A stretch of 25,366 nucleotides of DNA from an uncultured Campylobacter sp. (GCF_937980635.1 NZ_CALJPG010000005.1:1-25366); one strand, 5' to 3'; numbered from the stretch's first letter, positions 15,027-24,144 are shown. The notes: generated by a model not told the origin, from the sequence alone. Program-made: numbers and translations.

Positions 15027-18000
15027 CTAAAGCCTAGCCGATTTGCCCGAGCGAAAATACGCCGCGATTGCAAGAGCTATCATCGAGGCAACCATCACGT
15101 ACGCCCAGCCAGGCACCGGAATGCGCTCGCCGCTAGCATATGAGTGCATGCCGCTTAGATAGAAATTTACGCCGAAATAGGTCATTATGACGCTAAAATA
15201 CGCAAACATCGAGGCTACGGCAAAGGCGAACTGATTATTGAGCTTAGGCATAAACCTAAAATGCACTACCACCGCGTAGATAAAAATCGTAATGAGCGCC
15301 CAGGTCTCCTTCGGATCCCAGCCCCAGTAGCGCCCCCAGCTTTCATTTGCCCACACGCCGCCTAGGAAGTTGCCGACCGTCAGCAAGCAAAGCCCTAGGA
15401 TCATCGACATTTCGTTGATATGCGTAGCCTCCGTGATGTTGCGCGCGATCTCAGGGTTTTTCTTGTCGAATAAAAACATCACGAGGGTAAAAATTCCAAG
15501 CAGCATGCAAAGGCCTAAAAATCCGTAGCTCGCGGTGATTACCGAGACGTGGATCGTAAGCCAGTGCGATTTTAGAACCGGCTGGAGATTGGTGATCTGT
15601 GGATCGATGTCGCTAAGATGCGCGACCATCAGCGTTATGCCCGCCATTATTGACGTTAGCGCCAGCGAAATAGCGGATTTGCGCGAGAAAAATATTCCGC
15701 TTAGCGACAGCGCCCACGCGATGTAGATGAGCGATTCGTAGGAGTTACTCCACGGCGCGTGCCCCGAGACGTATCCGCGCAGCGCAAGACCTGCGGTATG
15801 CGCGATGAAAGCGACGATATTTACGACATAAACGAGCTTAAACGCGCCGCCTAAGCGAAGAGTGGGCTTCATCATCCTAAGAAAGATAAAGATCAGAAGC
15901 AAAAATCCCGAGATAGTGTAGATCGGAAATAGGCGAGAAAAAATTTTAGCCTTATTAAATAAAATTTCATATTTTATCGCGCTCTTGCTAGGCATTAGGT
16001 TTGCGCCGTTTTGTGCTTGGTATTTTTTGACGTAGCTTAGCATCTTTTCTGCGCCGCTCCAATCCCCGCTTTCTTGAGCATAGACCACGGACGAAACGAA
16101 TATTCCCATCATTTTTTTAACTTCAGCAGATTCGTTTTGATCCAGCGCATCGCCTAGATATAGCGGCGAAAGCCACTCGTTATTTTTAGCGTTCTTAACC
16201 GGAATAATTCTAAAATAATCCCCCATAAACGCCGAGTAAAAGACGTTTACGCGCTCATTTACCTTGATGATCTCTTTATCTAGTACGCCGCGATTGCCCA
16301 AAGGCTTTCGGTTGATCTCCTCGACCATTTTATCAAGCTTGTAGTAGCTCTCGCCACCTTTAAATTCAAAAAAATCCATCATGCTAGCGTGGCTTTGCTT
16401 TTCATCCATACCTAGAATTTTCTTAAGCTCCGGCTCGCTAACCTTGATGATCGGCGCACGCCTCCAGTAGCTTTGATTTAGCATAAACGAAAGCGCAGCG
16501 GCGTTATGGTTTAAAATTTCGCCATTTGGCGCCTTGTAGTTGTCGGCACGGTAAATTTTATTTAAAAGCTCCCTGGAAACGGTATCAAAAGGCTCCATTC
16601 GCCCATCAAATCCCTGAATTACAAGGCTTGCTAGATCTTCGCTAAATTTAGGATCAAATTTCGGCACGGCTAGCTCGCCTCCCATAGTAGAAAAATTATG
16701 CGGCGGGACGGAGTCTTGCTCGGCTGCAGATTCTTGCGAAGCGGAGCTTTGATTGGAATTTTCAACGGCGGAATTCGGCGCGGAATTTTGCGAAGTAGAA
16801 TTTTGCACACTAGCCGGGCTTTGCGGCGCTGGATTTTCTGCGGCTGCATTTGAGACGGAACTTTGCGAAATAGAATTTTGAGTAGTGGAGTTTTGTTCGG
16901 CATTTGCTGCGCTAGGATACAATGCACTCAAGCTCAAAGCCAACGCGCCTACTAATGCTAATGCTGCGCCTTTAGTGCCACGTCGCGATTTTTTGGCGCG
17001 TTTTGACGTGGAGCTTTCTGCAGAGCTTACGGGCACCGAGCTAGACGCGGAATTTTTAGAATTTACATCTTTTTCTCTAGCAAGATGCGTATTTTCGCTG
17101 ATTAAGCGCGAGAGCTTGAAAAAGCGCGAGCCCCGGTTGAAAAAGTTAAAAAACATCCCCACGCAAAGCAAAAAATAGCCGATGTAAGTTGGAACTTTGC
17201 CGGGGTCTTTATTGACCGAAAGCACGGTGCCGCGCTCATCCGTGTCGTATGAGCTTTGGAAAAATCGGTATCCGCCGTAATCGAGCACGTGATTCATAAA
17301 AATATCATAATCAAAGCTCGTATTGCCGTCTTTTAGCGTGATTTCACTTTTATATCCGGAGGGCGAATTGGTGCCTGGATAGCGATCCATCACGAAGTCG
17401 CGAAGCGCGATTTTAAAAGGCAGATGAAGCATCTTTGGCGCCAAGGCTACGATGAAATTCTTATCGCCCACTTTGTAGCTAGCGCCATGCGAATCCCTAG
17501 GCACGTAGATTTCGCGACTCTGCCCCGCAAAGCTTAGCGTAGCGACGACTCCGGGCTCACCCGGTAAATTCGCATCGACCGGGACAAATTTCTCGACCGC
17601 GGAGCTAAGCAGGCTAACGGGGGCGAAATTTATTCCGTCGAAGCTGTAAAGCAAGAGATTGCCTAGCGGATTATCCTCGTTTTTCTTAAGCGGCGAAGTG
17701 CTCATATCAGCCATTTTAGTGGCGTTTATATCAAGACTTGAGTTTAGATAAAATTTGCCGTCTTTGGATTTTATGTAGATGAAATTCTTACTTTTAGGCT
17801 CTGCGTTAAAAGTGATACTAAGCTCGCCTATCTCCATGCTTTCGCCCGATTGCAAGGAGACATTTTGGCTGCCAACATTGTTTGAAAATAATAGCTCCAC
17901 GCGCGCAGGAGCCTGTCCGGTCGGATCTTGCACCCATTTTAGCTCGCCGTGCTCTACGAGCTCTTTAAATTTTAAATTTGCGATCCTACCCTCTACGTCT

Positions 18001-18449
18001 AGATTGAGATCGAAGTTCATCCGTCCTGCGCCGTTTAAAAATTTGCTCTCGTCAGCAGATATAAACTCGCCGTCGCTGCCTAAAGTAAGAAGTTGAACGA
18101 CCTCGTCTTTAGTCGTTACGATCGAGCTCTCGCCGCCCTCTCTTATATGGATATTGCCCTCAAAGCCGAAATATCTAGTCAAAATTGCACCAACAAGCAT
18201 AAACAAAAAGCTTGCGTGAAAGATTAGCGCAGGTAGCGTGCGAAGCTTAATCATGCGGTAGCGATAGATATTGTAGCTTAAATTTATTCCCAAAAGCACC
18301 ATCAGCGCGCCAAACCATGCAGTAGAATAAACCATCGCCCAAGCTACTTCCGTACCGTAAGCAGTCTCTACGAAAGTGGCGATCGCACAGGCTAGCGCCA
18401 AAATCAGTAGCATCACTGACGCGCACTCCATACTAAAAAATGTCTTCAT
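15027..18449 (-). CDS. ccsBA: fused CcsBA cytochrome c-heme synthase (System II)
   Basis: The 1140-aa product joins CcsB/ResB (about 1-440: N-terminal helices, then a large periplasmic domain) to CcsA (about 830-1140: many helices). The heme-handling WWD motif WGRYWGWDPKETW lies near residues 1030-1045, with flanking histidines such as those in VSGHAPWSNS. The complex exports heme and ligates it to CxxCH proteins, including the petC product. Between the halves are a basic stretch, a signal-peptide-like helix ending YPSAANA (about 487-515) and a 70-residue Asn/Ser/Gln-rich linker (about 517-585) made of xxQNS steps. Such a linker is not a usual part of the family. RBS AAAGGA precedes the ATG. 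The gene is separated from bc1 by about 740 bp, so it is probably its own unit. Confidence 0.95.
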   Translation of the reverse strand: MKTFFSMECASVMLLILALACAIATFVETAYGTEVAWAMVYSTAWFGALMVLLGINLSYNIYRYRMIKLRTLPALIFHASFLFMLVGAILTRYFGFEGNIHIREGGESSIVTTKDEVVQLLTLGSDGEFISADESKFLNGAGRMNFDLNLDVEGRIANLKFKELVEHGELKWVQDPTGQAPARVELLFSNNVGSQNVSLQSGESMEIGELSITFNAEPKSKNFIYIKSKDGKFYLNSSLDINATKMADMSTSPLKKNEDNPLGNLLLYSFDGINFAPVSLLSSAVEKFVPVDANLPGEPGVVATLSFAGQSREIYVPRDSHGASYKVGDKNFIVALAPKMLHLPFKIALRDFVMDRYPGTNSPSGYKSEITLKDGNTSFDYDIFMNHVLDYGGYRFFQSSYDTDERGTVLSVNKDPGKVPTYIGYFLLCVGMFFNFFNRGSRFFKLSRLISENTHLAREKDVNSKNSASSSVPVSSAESSTSKRAKKSRRGTKGAALALVGALALSLSALYPSAANAEQNSTTQNSISQSSVSNAAAENPAPQSPASVQNSTSQNSAPNSAVENSNQSSASQESAAEQDSVPPHNFSTMGGELAVPKFDPKFSEDLASLVIQGFDGRMEPFDTVSRELLNKIYRADNYKAPNGEILNHNAAALSFMLNQSYWRRAPIIKVSEPELKKILGMDEKQSHASMMDFFEFKGGESYYKLDKMVEEINRKPLGNRGVLDKEIIKVNERVNVFYSAFMGDYFRIIPVKNAKNNEWLSPLYLGDALDQNESAEVKKMMGIFVSSVVYAQESGDWSGAEKMLSYVKKYQAQNGANLMPSKSAIKYEILFNKAKIFSRLFPIYTISGFLLLIFIFLRMMKPTLRLGGAFKLVYVVNIVAFIAHTAGLALRGYVSGHAPWSNSYESLIYIAWALSLSGIFFSRKSAISLALTSIMAGITLMVAHLSDIDPQITNLQPVLKSHWLTIHVSVITASYGFLGLCMLLGIFTLVMFLFDKKNPEIARNITEATHINEMSMILGLCLLTVGNFLGGVWANESWGRYWGWDPKETWALITIFIYAVVVHFRFMPKLNNQFAFAVASMFAYFSVIMTYFGVNFYLSGMHSYASGERIPVPGWAYVMVASMIALAIAAYFRSGKSARL
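16695..16900. repeat. 15-bp imperfect repeats encoding the CcsBA linker
   Basis: Units such as GCGGAATTTTGCGAA and GTAGAATTTTGCACA follow one another at 15-bp steps and encode five-residue N/S/Q-rich steps (for example STSQN, SAPNS) on the - strand. Confidence 0.65.
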
Positions 18450-18754
18450 TGATTTCCTTTAGATTTACGAGGGTTTTCAAAATCGCGAGATTTTAGCAAA
18501 AATTGCTTAATTTTTCATTTTACGACCTGCAAGCGCACGCCTACTAGCGTAGCGCGAATATGCGTTAAGATGCTTTGATAAAGCGGTAAAATTCTCATCT
18601 TAAGCATTCGCGCAGGAATTTAACGGCGCAGATAAAATTTTATAAAATGCTGCGGAATTTAGCGAATTTTATTAAATTTTGTGCACCATCTCATCGCGCA
18701 ATTTCTAATTTAAAATTCTGCTACGATAAAATTCTATCTTTGCGAAATTCCTTA
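18450..18754. other. spacer between creA and ccsBA with a long imperfect hairpin
   Basis: The 305 bp have no supported coding frame. They contain the ccsBA RBS (close to 18455), AT-rich tracts, and the inverted repeat at 18552-18613. Confidence 0.5.
18552..18613. other. long imperfect inverted repeat
   Basis: GCGCGAAT-(AT)-GC-(G)-TTAAGATG at 18552-18572 pairs with CATCTTAAGCATTCGCGC at 18596-18613. This gives 18 bp with two small bulges and a 23-nt loop. On the - strand it lies after creA and about 100 nt before ccsBA. It could be a creA terminator or a leader structure. Confidence 0.55.
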
Positions 18755-19249
18755 TTATTGTTTTTTGCCTTGAGTATATGCGAGCTCGCACACGTCGCCC
18801 ACGGCTTGGTGGCACGGGATAGCCGAGATCGAGTTATTAGGCGAGCCGTCGATCACTTTATCTGAATAAACCAAATAGATTAGTGAGCCCTGCACCGCGT
18901 CGTAAAGCCTAACTACGTGGGTCTTTTTGAAAATTAACGAGCTGCGTTTTTCAAAAATATCCTCTTTTTTCAGCTCCTCTTTGATGATGATTTTAGGCGC
19001 TGTCTGCACGCACGAAACAGAGGCTTCGGAGCGGTCCTCCTCCATGCCGATGATCTCTTTGGCGCCGCCTTTTTTGGCGTATGAGACATAGCAGGTCACT
19101 CCATCAACCTTAGGATCTTTAACCGCGATAACTTCGATGCGATCGTCCTTGCCAAAAATTCTAAACGAAGTATTTACGCTACCTACGAGCTCGTAATCGC
19201 CTGCGCAAGCAAAAGCCGCTAAAATCGCTGCTAGAATAAATTTTTTCAT
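18755..19249 (-). CDS. creA: CreA-family secreted protein
   Basis: From the preferred start at 19249 the product is 164 aa. It has a signal peptide (MKKFILAAILAAFACA) and the CreA features: GSVNTSFRIFGKDDRIEV, DPKVDGVTCYVSYAKKGG, and a matched pair of cysteines around SVSCVQT and IPCHQAVGDVC. CreA is a widespread periplasmic protein whose biochemical function is not established. An in-frame start at 19285 would add 12 residues, but AAAGGATGG lies only 5 nt before the chosen ATG and the signal peptide then begins normally. It is divergent from the phosphohexomutase gene. Confidence 0.9.
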   Translation of the reverse strand: MKKFILAAILAAFACAGDYELVGSVNTSFRIFGKDDRIEVIAVKDPKVDGVTCYVSYAKKGGAKEIIGMEEDRSEASVSCVQTAPKIIIKEELKKEDIFEKRSSLIFKKTHVVRLYDAVQGSLIYLVYSDKVIDGSPNNSISAIPCHQAVGDVCELAYTQGKKQ

Positions 19250-19347
19250 AACCATCCTTTGGAATTTTAGCGGCGATTTTATCATTTATAATATAAATAT
19301 TAAGCAAGTTTTTATAAAATACCGCGATTTAAATTTAAAGGAATTTT
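19250..19347. promoter_or_regulatory. divergent promoter region creA / phosphohexomutase
   Basis: These 98 bp must carry both promoters. TATAATATAAAT-like sequence at 19288-19299 can serve as a -10 for either direction, and AAAGGAATTTT precedes the + strand ATG. Confidence 0.4.
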
Positions 19348-20718
19348 ATGATCGAAGATATCTTTAGAGAATACGATATTCGCGGCATCGTAGGCGAGGA
19401 GCTAAATGAGCGCAGCGTAAAGGCGATCGGCTTTGCGCTTGGCAAACATATCGCAAATCTCGGGCTTGAGCGCGTTAGCGTGGGATACGACGCCCGTCTT
19501 AGCGCGGATGAGCTTTTCGGCTATTTCGTAAGCGGGCTAAATTTCGCCGGATTGCGGGTTTATAATATCGGCTTGCTACCGACGCCGGTGGGCTATTTTA
19601 GCGTATTTACGCATAAATTTGACGCAAACGTAATGATCACCGGCTCGCACAATCCCAAAAATTACAACGGCTTTAAAATAACGATCGGCACGGATAGCTT
19701 CTTTGGCGCGGATTTGAAGCGTCTAGGTGCGCAGGTGCGGGAGCTGATCGGTTCAAATTTTGAAATTCTAACTAACGCAAGCGCCGAGAGATACGACATT
19801 TTAAGCGAATATCTAGCATATTTTGAGAAGGAATTTGCAGCGCTTAAGGGCTTTGCCGCGCCTTTTATAATCGACTGCGCAAACGGAGCTGCAGGCGTTA
19901 CGACTACTAAAATCGTCGAAAGGCTAGGACTAAACGCTAAAGTTTTATTTCCGCAGCCGGACGGCAACTTCCCAAACCACCACCCAGATCCCAGCGAGGA
20001 GAAAAATTTAGCGGATCTTAAAGCCGCGATGAAGCAAGACGGCGTGAGCTTAGGCTTCGGCTTTGACGGGGATGCCGATAGGATCGCCGTGCTTACGCCG
20101 CGCCGCAATATCAAAGGCGACGAGCTAGCCTGCCTGCTTGCCTTAAATATGCACCATCCGCGCATCCTAGGCGAGGTCAAATGCTCTCAAGCGATGTACG
20201 ATACCATCGATAAGATCGGCAAAAGCTTTATGGGCAAGACCGGTCACAGCAATATCAAAAAGGCGATGAAGGAGCTTGGCATCGATCTTGCCGCCGAGGT
20301 TAGCGGGCATATTTATTTTAAAGAGCGATATTTCGGTTTTGATGACGGCGTATATGCGATGATGCGCGTACTTGAGCTCGTAGCTAAAGGGTATGATTTA
20401 GACGCCGAGCTAGACAAGCTGCCGCGGGTTTTTAGCACCGACGAGATAAAATTTAATACGAGCGAGGAGGCGAAATTTAAGATCATCGAAGCTCTTAAAG
20501 CTCAAATCCACGCGGGTATCGCGGAGCTACCGCCCATCCGCGATATTATCGAGATCGACGGCATCAGAGTGCGGTTTGATGACGGCTGGGCGCTCGTGCG
20601 GGCAAGCAACACCACGCCTGTGATCGTAACTCGCTTCGAGGCCAGCAGCCCCGAGTTTCGCGACGAAATGCAGCGCGTATTTTTAGGCAAACTAGAAAAT
20701 TTAAAGGACCAGAGATGA
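19348..20718 (+). CDS. phosphomannomutase/phosphoglucomutase
   Basis: The 456-aa protein has all four signature regions of the alpha-D-phosphohexomutase family: the phosphoserine loop TGSHNP (Ser100), the Mg-binding loop GFDGDADR (Asp240, Asp242, Asp244), the sugar-binding loop EVSGH (317-321) and the phosphate-binding loop RASNTTP (near 430). It interconverts hexose 1- and 6-phosphates (mannose and/or glucose) in the cytosol for LOS, glycan and nucleotide-sugar synthesis; the substrate cannot be fixed from motifs. It resembles the AlgC/ManB type rather than GlmM. Full length for the family. It opens a + strand operon, and its stop overlaps the next start (ATGA). Confidence 0.95.
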   Translation: MIEDIFREYDIRGIVGEELNERSVKAIGFALGKHIANLGLERVSVGYDARLSADELFGYFVSGLNFAGLRVYNIGLLPTPVGYFSVFTHKFDANVMITGSHNPKNYNGFKITIGTDSFFGADLKRLGAQVRELIGSNFEILTNASAERYDILSEYLAYFEKEFAALKGFAAPFIIDCANGAAGVTTTKIVERLGLNAKVLFPQPDGNFPNHHPDPSEEKNLADLKAAMKQDGVSLGFGFDGDADRIAVLTPRRNIKGDELACLLALNMHHPRILGEVKCSQAMYDTIDKIGKSFMGKTGHSNIKKAMKELGIDLAAEVSGHIYFKERYFGFDDGVYAMMRVLELVAKGYDLDAELDKLPRVFSTDEIKFNTSEEAKFKIIEALKAQIHAGIAELPPIRDIIEIDGIRVRFDDGWALVRASNTTPVIVTRFEASSPEFRDEMQRVFLGKLENLKDQR

Positions 20719-20960
20719 ACGAATCTGAAAAACAAGAGGTTGAGAAAAATATAAAAGAGCTTTTAGCTGCGAGAGCGGAATTTTTTAAATTCTTAGATGA
20801 GCGCGTGCCAAAGATCGCGGGTACCGACGTATTTGATTTCGAGCGCGCTGGTGCGGCTAGCTTGAAAGAAGTTTATGCGAAATTCTACGGATACGACTAC
20901 GCAGCACGCAAGCTGCTGCCATATTTATACCGCACTTACGGACTAGACTTCGATGTCTGA
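20715..20960 (+). CDS. 81-aa conserved-looking hypothetical protein
   Basis: A small, acidic, mainly helical cytosolic protein with no signal peptide or membrane segment. The N-terminal 30 residues are Glu/Lys-rich; the C-terminal part is Tyr-rich (FYGYDYAARKLLPYLYRTYG). I do not recognise a family. It is supported as a gene by good RBS (AAAGGACCAGAG), the 4-nt overlap with the upstream stop, the 8-nt overlap with alr, and codon use like its neighbours. Confidence 0.8.
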   Translation: MNESEKQEVEKNIKELLAARAEFFKFLDERVPKIAGTDVFDFERAGAASLKEVYAKFYGYDYAARKLLPYLYRTYGLDFDV

Positions 20961-21966
20961 GATCATCTTAGATCGCGCCGCTTATGCGCACAATCTAGCG
21001 CAAATCGCCGCCAAAGTAGGTGGAGCGGAGCGAGTATTTTTAGTAGCCAAGGATAATTCATACGGCCATGGCTGCAGACTTTGCTGCGAGGAAGCGGCGA
21101 AACTAGGCTTCGTACGCGCCGTAACGCGAAGTACTGCGGAAGCTGCGCAGATAGCGAATTTATTTGATGAAATTTTAGTGCTCTCGCACATTCCGCGCGG
21201 GGACGAGGATGAGCGGTTTTGCTACGCAATCAACGATATGAGCTACTTCTCGCGTCTTAAACGAGGGCTTAAAATTTATATCGCTGCAGATACTGCTATG
21301 CACAGAAACGGTATCGGTGCGAGCGAGCTAGATGAGGCGCTTAGGCTATGCAAGGCGGGCGGATTTAAGCTTCGTGGCTTTTTCACACACTTTCGCGCAA
21401 GCGACGAGCTAAGTGGAGATTTTTTCGCACAAAGGCAAAATTTTATAGAATTTAAGCGTTTCGCGGGGCACAAAGCCGCCGCCGCGGGCTTTGGAAATTT
21501 AAAATTTCATTCGAGCAACTCCGCAGCTATCGAGCGCAGTGCGGGCTTTGAGGACGAATGCGTGCGCGTGGGTATGGCACAGTTTGGCTATCCGCAATTT
21601 GACGAGAGCCTAAATTTACGCCCCGTGCTAAAGCTTTATGCCGATCTGATCAGCTCGCGCGTGCTAAAAAAAGGCGAGCGCGTGGGCTACGGCGCGAAAT
21701 TTGAAGCGCCACGCGATATGAGGATAGGCACATACGATCTGGGCTATGCCGACGGGCTATTTCGCTACGACGGCGAGGGCGAGCTAGCGCTTGCAAGCGG
21801 ACAAAAAATGCTCGGAAAAATGTCGATGGATAGCTTCTGCGCGGAATTCGGTGGCGAGCGCATCTGCGTGCTGGGCGACGCGCGAGTCTGGGCAAAACAC
21901 TTCGACACGATCGAATATGAAATTTTAGTCAAATTAAATTCCAACATCCCAAGGAGATTTCAATGA
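20953..21966 (+). CDS. alr: alanine racemase
   Basis: The 337-aa protein is a PLP-dependent racemase making D-alanine for peptidoglycan. The PLP lysine is Lys33 in VAKDNSYGHG (family usual: VKADAYGHG). HRNGIGAS around Arg118, HSSNSAA (186-192), RVGMAQFGYP (205-214) and the catalytic-tyrosine motif GYGAKF (Tyr246) are present, along with GYADGLFR and SMDSF. It is shorter than the common 360-375 aa but in line with other Campylobacter forms. The start lies within the end of the 81-aa gene; its SD is weak, so translation is probably coupled. Its TGA overlaps the lemA start. Confidence 0.93.
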   Translation: MSEIILDRAAYAHNLAQIAAKVGGAERVFLVAKDNSYGHGCRLCCEEAAKLGFVRAVTRSTAEAAQIANLFDEILVLSHIPRGDEDERFCYAINDMSYFSRLKRGLKIYIAADTAMHRNGIGASELDEALRLCKAGGFKLRGFFTHFRASDELSGDFFAQRQNFIEFKRFAGHKAAAAGFGNLKFHSSNSAAIERSAGFEDECVRVGMAQFGYPQFDESLNLRPVLKLYADLISSRVLKKGERVGYGAKFEAPRDMRIGTYDLGYADGLFRYDGEGELALASGQKMLGKMSMDSFCAEFGGERICVLGDARVWAKHFDTIEYEILVKLNSNIPRRFQ

Positions 21967-22676
21967 AAGAGCTGCAAGGAGAAAATAACGAGCGTATAGG
22001 TTACGACAATAAAGGCTTATCCGCGCGAGGTGAGAGCTTTGGCGGAGGAGAGTATCCGCATCAAAAAGGAGGGCTTCATATCTTAATCAAAGCTCTAATC
22101 GTCTTAGTGATTGCGGCGATTGCATTTGCGATATTTGCAGTGCCGGTTTACAACAAGCTCGTAAGCAAAGATGAAGAAGTTAAGGCCGCGTGGAGCCAGG
22201 TACAAAACCAATATCAGCGCCGCGCCGATTTGATTCCAAATTTCGTAGAAACCGTCAAAGGCTACGCTAGTCATGAAAAAGATACTTTAGAAGGCGTCAT
22301 AAATGCCCGCGCTAAGGCAACCGCTGTCAATATCAATGCAGAAAGCTTAGCGCAAGATCCGGAAGCGTTTGCGAAATTTAACGGCGCTCAAGGCGAGCTT
22401 AGCTCGGCCCTATCGCGCTTGATGCTGGTAGTCGAGCGCTACCCGGATCTCAAGGCAAATCAGAATTTCGCCGACTTGCAAAATCAGCTCGAAGGCACGG
22501 AAAACCGCATCGCCGTAGCGCGCAAGGACTACATCGCTTCGGTGCAGGAATACAACAAGCTAATTAGAATCTTTCCTACAAACATTATCGCGCGCATTGT
22601 AGGACTAGGCGGCGCCAAACCTAGCTTTAGCGCTGATAGCTCAAGCCAAAAAGCCCCTAGCGTCTCGTTCAAATAA
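21963..22676 (+). CDS. lemA: LemA family protein
   Basis: The 237-aa protein has a cytosolic Gly/charged N-terminal tail (1-37), one membrane helix (about 38-60) and the LemA helical domain. The family motif YNKLVSKDEEVKAAWSQV, the following YQRRADLIPNFVETVKGYA, and NARAKAT are conserved. LemA proteins are membrane-anchored coiled-coil bundles of poorly known role, frequently encoded beside TPM-domain proteins, as here. The N-terminal tail is longer than usual for the family. The RBS AAGGAGATTTCA and the ATGA overlap with alr support this start. Confidence 0.93.
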   Translation: MKELQGENNERIGYDNKGLSARGESFGGGEYPHQKGGLHILIKALIVLVIAAIAFAIFAVPVYNKLVSKDEEVKAAWSQVQNQYQRRADLIPNFVETVKGYASHEKDTLEGVINARAKATAVNINAESLAQDPEAFAKFNGAQGELSSALSRLMLVVERYPDLKANQNFADLQNQLEGTENRIAVARKDYIASVQEYNKLIRIFPTNIIARIVGLGGAKPSFSADSSSQKAPSVSFK

Positions 22677-22691
22677 CGCTAAAGGTGGCAA

Positions 22692-23285
22692 ATGCTAAGC
22701 GAGCAGTGCAAGCAAGAAATCCACGAGCTAATCACGAAAGCCGAAGCCGCAAGTGGTGCGCAGATCGTCTGCGTAGTCGCGCGCGAAGCAAGCGAGGACT
22801 GCGAATCTAGCTATGGCGCGGCAGCAGTGACGGCGTTTGCGATCGGCATCGTTCTGTGCTTCGTGCCGCAAATAAGCAAAGTTGAGCTACTGCAAATCGT
22901 AGCGCTCAGCTTCATAGCGATTAAAGCTCTGCTAGCTAAATGCCCCACGCTTTTAACTCTAATCACGCTTAAATCTCGCAGACTTCAGCTCTCTGGCGAG
23001 TTTGCGATGCTAAAATTTTACGAGCGCTACGGCAGCGTAAAAGAAGCGATAATGTTTTGTGTCTGCGTCCGCGAGCGCTGCGCTCATATCATCTGCGGCG
23101 CGCGAGCGGCGGAGTTTATCTCTAAGGGCGAGTTTGAACGTATCACGACGGAATTTAACCCTAGCACGCAAGGCCTTGAGGCTGCTGTTTTAAAGGCGAT
23201 GGACGCGCTGTGCGAACTAGCTATGCAAGTGCCTAAAAATAGCGAAAATAACGAGATAGAAGAGACCTTGGTGGAACTGCGATGA
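22692..23285 (+). CDS. TPM-domain membrane protein
   Basis: The 197-aa protein lacks a signal peptide. Its N-terminus (LSEQCKQEIHELITKAEAASGAQIVCVVA) is the opening of a TPM (YgcG/Psb32-type) domain, then two membrane helices (about 36-55 and 60-80), then the rest of the domain (ERYGSVKEAIMFCVCVRER, SKGEFERITTEF). The membrane insertion inside the domain is typical of the second TPM protein in LemA-TPM-TPM clusters. Biochemical role unknown. RBS AAAGGTGGCA; the stop overlaps the next gene by 4 nt. Confidence 0.85.
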   Translation: MLSEQCKQEIHELITKAEAASGAQIVCVVAREASEDCESSYGAAAVTAFAIGIVLCFVPQISKVELLQIVALSFIAIKALLAKCPTLLTLITLKSRRLQLSGEFAMLKFYERYGSVKEAIMFCVCVRERCAHIICGARAAEFISKGEFERITTEFNPSTQGLEAAVLKAMDALCELAMQVPKNSENNEIEETLVELR

Positions 23286-24079
23286 GAGTGGCTTGGAGAT
23301 TTGCTTTTGCCCTGATGGCGCTATTTGGGATAAGCGCTGCCGCACCCAGCGAGTATCTGGCCCGCCCAAACGGCACCGCCGTAATCGATGAGGCTGGCAT
23401 TTTACGCCCAGCCGCGAGAGAGAGTCTGAATGAAATTTTAACGACTTTCGATAAAAATTCCACAAACCAGATCATGTTCGTAAGCCTAAAATCGCTCGGC
23501 GACTACTCTATCGAGGAAATCGGCGTGGAACAGGCGCGCGCTCTTGATCTCGGGCAAAAAGGGCGCGACAACGGCATACTGCTGCTCGTCGCTCCGCAAG
23601 AGCATAAAGTGCGTATCGAAGTCGGATACGGGCTAGAGGGCGTGCTAACCGATATGCGCGCCAAGCGCATCATCAGCAATAAAATTCTGCCCTATTTTAG
23701 GCAGGGAGATTATGAAAGTGGCGTCATTAGCGGAATTTCAGCGATCATCAGCACGATCGAAGGCGGCGATATAAAATTTGATCCGCTTAACGCCAACGCG
23801 CAGCAGGATCCGAGTAACAAGGACTTTGCGATCTTTATGGTACTTTTTGCGGTCTTGCTTTTTGCGTTACTAAGCCGCCGTGTGACGCGTCGCAGAGTAA
23901 GCGACGAGGATATAATCTCGAGCGCAGACATCATAAGCGAAATCGCGCGCTCATCGCGCATGAGAGGCGGCTCATCCGGGGATTTTGGCAGATTTGGAGG
24001 AAATGGCGGTTTTAGCGGAGGCGGCTTCAGTGGGGGCGGCGGAAGCTTCGGCGGAGGCGGTGCTAGCGGAAGCTGGTAG
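23282..24079 (+). CDS. YgcG-type TPM-domain protein with Gly-rich tail
   Basis: The 265-aa protein has a signal peptide (to about residue 20), a periplasmic TPM domain (about 25-165; VIDEAGILRPAARESLNEIL, VRIEVGYGLEGVLTD, RQGDYESGVISGI), one membrane helix (about 182-198), a basic cytosolic stretch and a flexible Ser/Gly-rich tail (236-265) ending GSW. This is the standard architecture of YgcG/TPM proteins, once called methanol-dehydrogenase regulators. It is the last gene of the + strand operon and overlaps the previous one in ATGA. Confidence 0.92.
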   Translation: MRVAWRFAFALMALFGISAAAPSEYLARPNGTAVIDEAGILRPAARESLNEILTTFDKNSTNQIMFVSLKSLGDYSIEEIGVEQARALDLGQKGRDNGILLLVAPQEHKVRIEVGYGLEGVLTDMRAKRIISNKILPYFRQGDYESGVISGISAIISTIEGGDIKFDPLNANAQQDPSNKDFAIFMVLFAVLLFALLSRRVTRRRVSDEDIISSADIISEIARSSRMRGGSSGDFGRFGGNGGFSGGGFSGGGGSFGGGGASGSW

Positions 24080-24094
24080 CTGCAGAAATTTCAT

Positions 24095-24119
24095 CAAAAT
24101 TCCAAATCGTAGAATTTTG
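24095..24119 (+). terminator. possible terminator of the + strand operon
   Basis: CAAAATTC (24095-24102) and GAATTTTG (24112-24119) are 8-bp complements with a 9-nt loop, 16 nt after the last gene of the operon. The sequence after it is TATAAATTTT. The stem is AT-rich, so it would be weak. Confidence 0.35.
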
Positions 24120-24144
24120 TATAAATTTTAAAATCGCGGAATTT

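Noticed and set aside
19662..20180. - strand 172-codon frame
   Set aside because: Antisense to the phosphohexomutase, which carries all four family motifs.
23985..24079. Gly-rich coding end as a separate repeat element
   Set aside because: It is the normal flexible Ser/Gly tail of YgcG/TPM proteins.
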